Below, piece after piece: positions 59,499-64,000 of a stretch of DNA of 64,000 nt (its first letter is position 1; each line of letters starts with the position of its first letter). A program made the position numbers and the translations under genes. Source of the stretch: JBFAPK01 sp040676675 (GTDB taxonomy: Bacteria > Actinomycetota > Actinomycetes > Mycobacteriales > Micromonosporaceae); contig NZ_JBFAPK010000036.1 of the NCBI RefSeq assembly GCF_040676675.1, forward strand, positions 28,510-92,509, read 5' to 3'. The notes below the pieces were generated by a model. The model had not been told where the DNA came from. It ran no database searches and saw only the letters and a list, made by a program, of their open reading frames with translations.

Positions 59499-62400
59499 TC
59501 AGAACGCGGCGCACTGTCCCGTGGCCGGCCCGCCCAGTGTGTTGCGCAGGTCGTTGTCGACCGGCGCCGGATCGTTGCCAGCACAGGCGAGCGGTCCGCC
59601 GATGGTGCTGGCGGCGACGACCCCGCCGGCGTTGCCCGACAGGGTCACCGGCCCCGCCACGGTGGCCCGCTCCAGGCCGAGTTCGCCGCGGGTGCCGGTC
59701 ACCGAGACCGGGCCCTTGACGGTCACGCCGTCGAGCACCACGGCCGCCGCGTTGCTCGCCGACAGCGGGCCGGTGACGGTACCGCCGTGGACGTAGAGCG
59801 CGGCGCCGGCCCGCACCGTCACGGGACCGGAGACGGTGGCGTCGCGCAGGCAGGTCACCCCGGACGAGACGGTCAGCGGTCCGGCCTTCTTGCCGGTGAC
59901 CGTCGAGGTGCAGGCCGGCGACGGGTTGGCCAGCAACTCGACCTCGGCCAGCGCCGCCTGCGGGTCGGCCTGCGTCGGTTCGAGCCGGTAGTGCGCGTAC
60001 CGGCCGGGGTGCGCGACGGCGAACGACCGGGTCTGCGCCCGCCACGGGAACGTCTGGCCGGCCCGGGTGTCCACGACGGTCCAGTGCTCGCCGTCGTACG
60101 AGCCCTTGAGCTGCCAGCCGTGCAGGTCACCGGGGCCGGAGCCGGAGGTGAGGGTGTAGTGGGTGACCTTCTCCGGGGTGCCGGTGACCGTCCACTCGAC
60201 CGCGCCGGGCACGGTCGCCTGGGTGGCCGAGGTGTTGTCGGTCAGCGCCGCGGGTCCGCCGGTGACGGCGCTGTCGGCCAGCGGCCGGGCCGGCGCGCCG
60301 GGCGGGGTCAGCGACTCGGGCAGGTTCGCCGCGCCGGTGCCCCAGTTCGACGGGGTGGCCCCCAGCTGGAAGTCGAGCACCGCGCCGTCGGCCAGTTGGT
60401 CGTGCGAGATCCAGGTCTTGGCGTACGCCTTGCCGTCCACCTTGAGCCCCTGCACGTACACGTTGCGGGCGCTGTTGTTCGGGGCGTTGACGACGATGTC
60501 CCGCCCGTTCTCCAGGTGCACGGTCGCCTTGCGGAACAGCGGCGAGCCGATGACGTAGTCGGCGCTGCCGACCTGTAGCGGGTAGAAGCCGAGTGCGCTG
60601 AACAGGTACCAGGCCGAGGTCTCGCCGTTGTCCTCGTCGCCGGTGTAGCCCTGGCCGATTTCGCTGCCCAGGTAGAGCCGGGAGAGCGCCTCGCGGACCA
60701 GCGCCTGGGTCTTCGCCGGCTGCCCGGCGTAGGTGTACATCCACGGGATGTGGTGCGAGACCTGGTTGCTGAAGCCCCACATGCCCATCCGGACGTCGCG
60801 GGCCTCGATCATCTCGTGGATCGTGCCGTTGTACGAGCCGGGGAACTTGGCGGTCTCCGGGGTGGCGAAGAAGGTGTCCAGCTTGTCGGCGAGGGCGGCC
60901 CGTCCGCCGTACAGGTTGGCCAGGCCCTGCCCGTCCTGCGGCACGTGGAAGGCGAAGTTCCAGCCGTTGGTCTCGGTGTAGTCGTGCTCGTGGCCCCAGA
61001 CCCGCGGGTCGTACTCGTCCGGGCCGGACTTCCAGTCGCCGGCCGCGTCGCGGCCCTGGAAGAACTCCACCTCCGGGTCGAACATGTGCACGTAGTTCTG
61101 GGCCCGGTTGCGGAAGTACTCCGCGTCCTCCCGGTAACCGGCCCGCTCCGCCTCGGGGGTGGCCGGGTCGGCGGCGAGCGCCGTGGCCATGTTGGCGATG
61201 CCGTAGTCGTTGATGTAACCCTCCAGCGCCCAGGAGACGCCCTCGGAGACGGCCGAGGCGGTGTAGCCCGAGAAGATCGAGGTCTGCAGCCCCTTCCGGC
61301 CGACGCTGGTGTTGTTCGGGTTGCCGCCGGGCGGCGCCACCGTGGCGTTGCGCACCGCCGCCTCGTACGCCGCCTTCACGTCGAAGTTGCGCACCCCCTT
61401 GACGTACGCGTCGGCGAAGGCCACGTCCGAGCTGGTGCCGGTCATCAGGTTCGCGTACCCGGGCGCCGACCAGCGCGACACCCAGCCGCCGTCCTTGTAC
61501 TGCTGCACGAAGCCGTCGACCAGTTCGCCGGCGTCGGTCGGGGTGAGCAGCGTGTACGCCGACCAGGTGGTGCGGTACGTGTCCCAGAAGCCGTTGTTGA
61601 CGTACACCTTCCCCTCGACGACCGGCGCGCCGGTCTGGGTGGGTGTGGTCCCGGGCGGGATGGAGGTGCTGGTGGAGGACTGTACGGCGTGCATCCAGCG
61701 CGGCGCGGCGGGCGTGCCGACGTTCTCGTGCGCCGAGTTCGGGTAGAGGAAGAGCCGGTACAGGTTGGAGTAGAGGGTGGTGAGCTGGTCGTCGCTGGCG
61801 CCCTCGACCTCGATCACGCGGAGCTTGTCGTCCCAGAGCCGCTGCGCCCGGTCCCGGACCGCGTCGAGGGTGTCGCCCGCGGCGATCTCGTTGGTCAGGT
61901 TCCGCCGCGCCTGCTCGACCGAGATCAGCGAGGTGGCGATGCGGAGGTTGACCTGCTTGCTGGCGCCGGTGTCGAAGGCCAGGTAGCCGGTGACGTTGGC
62001 GCCGCCACCGCCGGTGAGCCGGCCGCTGGCGACCACGGGGCGGTCCACCACGCCGTAGACGAAGAGCCGGGTGGCGCCGTTGGAGAGCCCGCCGCGTACG
62101 TCCGAGTAGCCGCTGATCTCGCCGTTGTCGCCGAGGGTGAGCCCGCCGTTGTTGTTGACGTTGTCGAAGATCAGATTGCCCCGGTCGCCGGGGAAGGTGA
62201 ACCGGAAGATCGCGGCGTGGTCGGTCGGGGCGATCTCGGTCTTCAGCCCGCTGTCGAAGGTGACGCCGTAGTAGTGCGGCCGGGCCACCTCGTTGGCGTG
62301 CGAGAAGGGCAGCGCGCGGGCGGTACGGTTCGCGTTCGGCACGCCGGCCGCCGCCGACGGCATCACCTGGAACGTCTGCCGGTCCCCCATCCACGGGCTC

Positions 62401-63788
62401 GGCTCGTGGCTGACCGTGAACGCCTGCAGGGTCGGCCGGTTGTCGGCGTTGTTGGCGCCCTGGTACTGGTAGAGCCAGTCGGTCGAGCCGGCGTCGGTCA
62501 TCGGGGTCCAGAAGTTGAACCCGTGCGGCACCGCCGTGGCCGGGATGTTGTTGCCCCGGGAGAAGCCGCCGGTGGAGTTCGTGCCGCGGGTGGTCAGCAC
62601 GTGGTCGGAGAGGTGGTCGCGGATCGGCGTGGCGGGGTGGGCGGTGACGGTGATGTCGTCGAACCAGCCGTTGAACAGCCCCTTGCCGGTCGAGCTGTCG
62701 TAGCCGACGAGGACCCGTACGGCCCGCTTGCCGGCCGCGACCGCGCCGATCCGGGACCGCTTGAGGTTCCACTGGTCGGCGTAGAGGGACTTGGCGGCGC
62801 CCTGCCCGCGCGGGCTGAGCCCGAAGCCGTACTGGTCGACGGCGCCGAGGTCGCTGAGGTAGGTGCCGTCGTCGAAGGCGAGGTCCACGGCGGCGTAGGT
62901 GCTCGGGTAGTCCAGGTCCTGCGCGGTCAGCTCCGGGAAGACCACGTACGACAGCTCGGTCTGCGGGGTGATCGTGAGGTCCACGTCGAAGACCCTGTTG
63001 TACGCGTACCCGCGACCGTCGACGATCTGGCCGCCGGAGAACTGGAGGGCGTTGCGCCCGGTCCAGCCCGCGTTCGGCTTCATGGTCGGGCCGTTGACCG
63101 GCCCGCCGCTGACGAAGCTGCGCATGTCGGTGACGGGCGGCGGGGTGGTGTCGCCGTCGGAGAGCTGGAGTTCGGCGAGCTGGGTGATGGTGCCCCCGGC
63201 GACGGCCGTGACGTCCAGCCGGTAGTACGCGTACGCCGTGGTGTTGGTGAAGCGGTAGTCCCGGGTCTGGAAGCGCTCCGGGAACTCCTGCCCGGTACGG
63301 CTGTCCAGGGTGGTCCAGTTCTCCCCGTCGGTGGAGCCCCGCAGGGTCCAGTCCTTCGGGTCCCGCTCGGGGGCGTCGTTGGCGGAGGTGAGGGCGTAGT
63401 GGACCACGGCGACCGGGGCGTCGAGGCGTACCCGGAGCCAGCCGGTGGCGGCGAAGGTGAGCCACTTGGTGCTGATGTTGCGGTCGACCGCGCGGGAGGC
63501 GACCTCGTTCGGCGGGTTCTCGCCGCTGGCGGCCACCTCGGTGACCCGGTCGGTGAGGTTGCCCGGGATGCCGGTCACCGGGCTGCCGGTGACGCCGGAC
63601 ATCCGCTTGTCGCCGCCGGGGCCGACCTCGGCGGTGTCGGTCCAGGCCGGCTGGGGGTCGCCGGGCTCGAGCGAGGAGCGGAACTCGGTGGAGGCCGCCG
63701 GGGCGGCCGACGCCGGAAGCGGCCCGGCGGGCAGCAGCAGCCCGAGCACGGCGGTGACCGCGACGAGGGTGCGTCTGGACAGGGACAT
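59499..63788 (-). CDS. Secreted multidomain GH92 enzyme, catalytic Glu replaced by Gln (CcMan5-like)
   Basis: The 1429-residue protein has: a signal peptide (TLVAVTAVLGLLLPAGPLPA); an N-terminal F5/8C (CBM32-type) domain (residues 75-210, WLRVRLDAPVAVVHYALTSA); an NPCBM-like domain; the GH92 core (about 400-1120); a second F5/8C domain (about 1170-1290); and a C-terminal beta-helix-like domain with repeated ATVSGPVTVRAGAALYVHGG segments. The GH92 acid position reads WGFSNQVSHHIPWMYTYAGQ, so Gln1009 stands where Glu is normally found. I recall the same exchange in CcMan5 of Cellulosimicrobium, which releases mannose-1-phosphate caps. QGYTGDEDNGETSAWYLFSA confirms the GH92 calcium region. It should act on extracellular phosphomannan or glycans. 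Confidence 0.92.
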   Translation of the reverse strand: MSLSRRTLVAVTAVLGLLLPAGPLPASAAPAASTEFRSSLEPGDPQPAWTDTAEVGPGGDKRMSGVTGSPVTGIPGNLTDRVTEVAASGENPPNEVASRAVDRNISTKWLTFAATGWLRVRLDAPVAVVHYALTSANDAPERDPKDWTLRGSTDGENWTTLDSRTGQEFPERFQTRDYRFTNTTAYAYYRLDVTAVAGGTITQLAELQLSDGDTTPPPVTDMRSFVSGGPVNGPTMKPNAGWTGRNALQFSGGQIVDGRGYAYNRVFDVDLTITPQTELSYVVFPELTAQDLDYPSTYAAVDLAFDDGTYLSDLGAVDQYGFGLSPRGQGAAKSLYADQWNLKRSRIGAVAAGKRAVRVLVGYDSSTGKGLFNGWFDDITVTAHPATPIRDHLSDHVLTTRGTNSTGGFSRGNNIPATAVPHGFNFWTPMTDAGSTDWLYQYQGANNADNRPTLQAFTVSHEPSPWMGDRQTFQVMPSAAAGVPNANRTARALPFSHANEVARPHYYGVTFDSGLKTEIAPTDHAAIFRFTFPGDRGNLIFDNVNNNGGLTLGDNGEISGYSDVRGGLSNGATRLFVYGVVDRPVVASGRLTGGGGANVTGYLAFDTGASKQVNLRIATSLISVEQARRNLTNEIAAGDTLDAVRDRAQRLWDDKLRVIEVEGASDDQLTTLYSNLYRLFLYPNSAHENVGTPAAPRWMHAVQSSTSTSIPPGTTPTQTGAPVVEGKVYVNNGFWDTYRTTWSAYTLLTPTDAGELVDGFVQQYKDGGWVSRWSAPGYANLMTGTSSDVAFADAYVKGVRNFDVKAAYEAAVRNATVAPPGGNPNNTSVGRKGLQTSIFSGYTASAVSEGVSWALEGYINDYGIANMATALAADPATPEAERAGYREDAEYFRNRAQNYVHMFDPEVEFFQGRDAAGDWKSGPDEYDPRVWGHEHDYTETNGWNFAFHVPQDGQGLANLYGGRAALADKLDTFFATPETAKFPGSYNGTIHEMIEARDVRMGMWGFSNQVSHHIPWMYTYAGQPAKTQALVREALSRLYLGSEIGQGYTGDEDNGETSAWYLFSALGFYPLQVGSADYVIGSPLFRKATVHLENGRDIVVNAPNNSARNVYVQGLKVDGKAYAKTWISHDQLADGAVLDFQLGATPSNWGTGAANLPESLTPPGAPARPLADSAVTGGPAALTDNTSATQATVPGAVEWTVTGTPEKVTHYTLTSGSGPGDLHGWQLKGSYDGEHWTVVDTRAGQTFPWRAQTRSFAVAHPGRYAHYRLEPTQADPQAALAEVELLANPSPACTSTVTGKKAGPLTVSSGVTCLRDATVSGPVTVRAGAALYVHGGTVTGPLSASNAAAVVLDGVTVKGPVSVTGTRGELGLERATVAGPVTLSGNAGGVVAASTIGGPLACAGNDPAPVDNDLRNTLGGPATGQCAAF

Positions 63789-63863
63789 CTCGGATCCTCC
63801 AGTGGGGGTTGCCGGGTGTGGGGGTACATCCGGATGAGGATCACGACAGCGTTTCGGTTCTGC

Positions 63864-63875
63864 GACAACGTTGTC
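63864..63875. promoter_or_regulatory. LacI-family operator upstream of the CcMan5-like gene
   Basis: GACAACGTTGTC is a perfect 12-bp palindrome with the central CG of LacI-family operators. It lies 76 bp upstream of the GH92 start and overlaps the stop codon of the preceding partial gene. Repression by a sugar-responsive LacI regulator is likely; no lacI gene is in the window. Confidence 0.6.
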
Positions 63876-64000
63876 AAGAGGTAGCCCGAGAAGACCTCGC
63901 CGATCTAGGGCAAATCGTCGGTTTGTTCTGGTCGCGGAACCAGCCCTGGGCCCAGACCTGGGCCTTGGGCGGCTGCCCGGTCGTCGTCTGGGAGCCGTCC
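63874..64000 (-). CDS. Possible 3' end of a gene cut by the window edge
   Basis: A minus-strand frame enters from the right and reads QPPKAQVWAQGWFRDQNKPT then ICPRSAR before a TGA at 63874-63876. It gives 41 residues with good protein character. A second open frame stops at 63905 but looks like a shadow. No family is recognised. The stop overlaps the operator at 63864-63875. Confidence 0.35.
   Translation of the reverse strand, partial: DGSQTTTGQPPKAQVWAQGWFRDQNKPTICPRSARSSRATS

Noticed and set aside
60750..63884. A 1044-codon plus-strand frame opposite the second GH92 gene
   Set aside because: The GH92 strand has a signal peptide and clear domains. The antisense frame is low-complexity and follows the high-GC third-position bias.

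Overview
The window is high-GC DNA with dense coding, many GTG starts, 4-bp ATGA/GTGA gene overlaps and Lys/Ala-rich nucleoid proteins. Together with a deazaflavin-dependent oxidoreductase, PadR/HAAS pairs, an Asp23/DUF6286/AmaP operon and a trypsin/STAND locus, this points to a filamentous actinomycete, most likely Micromonosporaceae. The taxonomy is inferred. I saw no rRNA, tRNA, CRISPR array, transposase or phage gene.

0-6.4 kb is a loose accessory stretch. It holds a tandem tautomerase divergent from a MarR regulator, a P-loop kinase, a crystallin J1-like/SMI1-KNR4 fusion, several orphan hypothetical genes and at least three broken or truncated genes. 6.5-10.3 kb holds a LuxR/HisKA_3 two-component system divergent from an ABC-2 exporter, with a perfect 12-bp inverted repeat between them. 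10.3-23.4 kb is mixed: secreted and membrane proteins (one with a nuclease-like D/ExK motif), an MFS exporter, a GT2 glycosyltransferase, an acyl desaturase, an H1-like protein, an adenylate kinase paralogue with an altered P-loop, and a hydrolase/regulator pair. An AraC regulator follows.

23.7-30.1 kb is a PaoABC-type molybdenum hydroxylase operon with a membrane protein, a SnoaL-like protein and XdhC; direct repeats upstream may be its operator. 30.2-35.5 kb has a DUF6194 protein, a large palindrome, a PadR/HAAS pair, an MFS transporter and an aromatic-ring FAD monooxygenase. 35.6-37.9 kb is an Asp23-type envelope operon behind a CRP-like site. 37.9-42.9 kb holds NADAR, FKBP, a secreted Xaa-Pro peptidase-like hydrolase, a STAS protein and a repeat-rich Lys/Ala protein.

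43.0-48.2 kb is the best candidate for a little-studied system. It encodes a protein joining a trypsin-like protease with a full triad, an nSTAND1 NTPase, a transmembrane helix and a beta-propeller. An LppP/LprE lipoprotein and a trypsin-co-occurring (Trypco1) protein follow, and a strong terminator closes the unit. This resembles computationally described NTP-dependent conflict systems.

48.3-63.8 kb is a glycan-foraging region: a UgpBAE-like importer, two secreted GH92 enzymes and a sialidase, interleaved with a deazaflavin oxidoreductase, a 2H phosphoesterase, a haloacetate dehalogenase-like hydrolase and a Cys-rich pentapeptide protein. One GH92 keeps the catalytic Glu. The other has Gln there, the change I recall from mannose-1-phosphate-uncapping enzymes, so the region may be specialised for phosphomannan or complex N-glycans.
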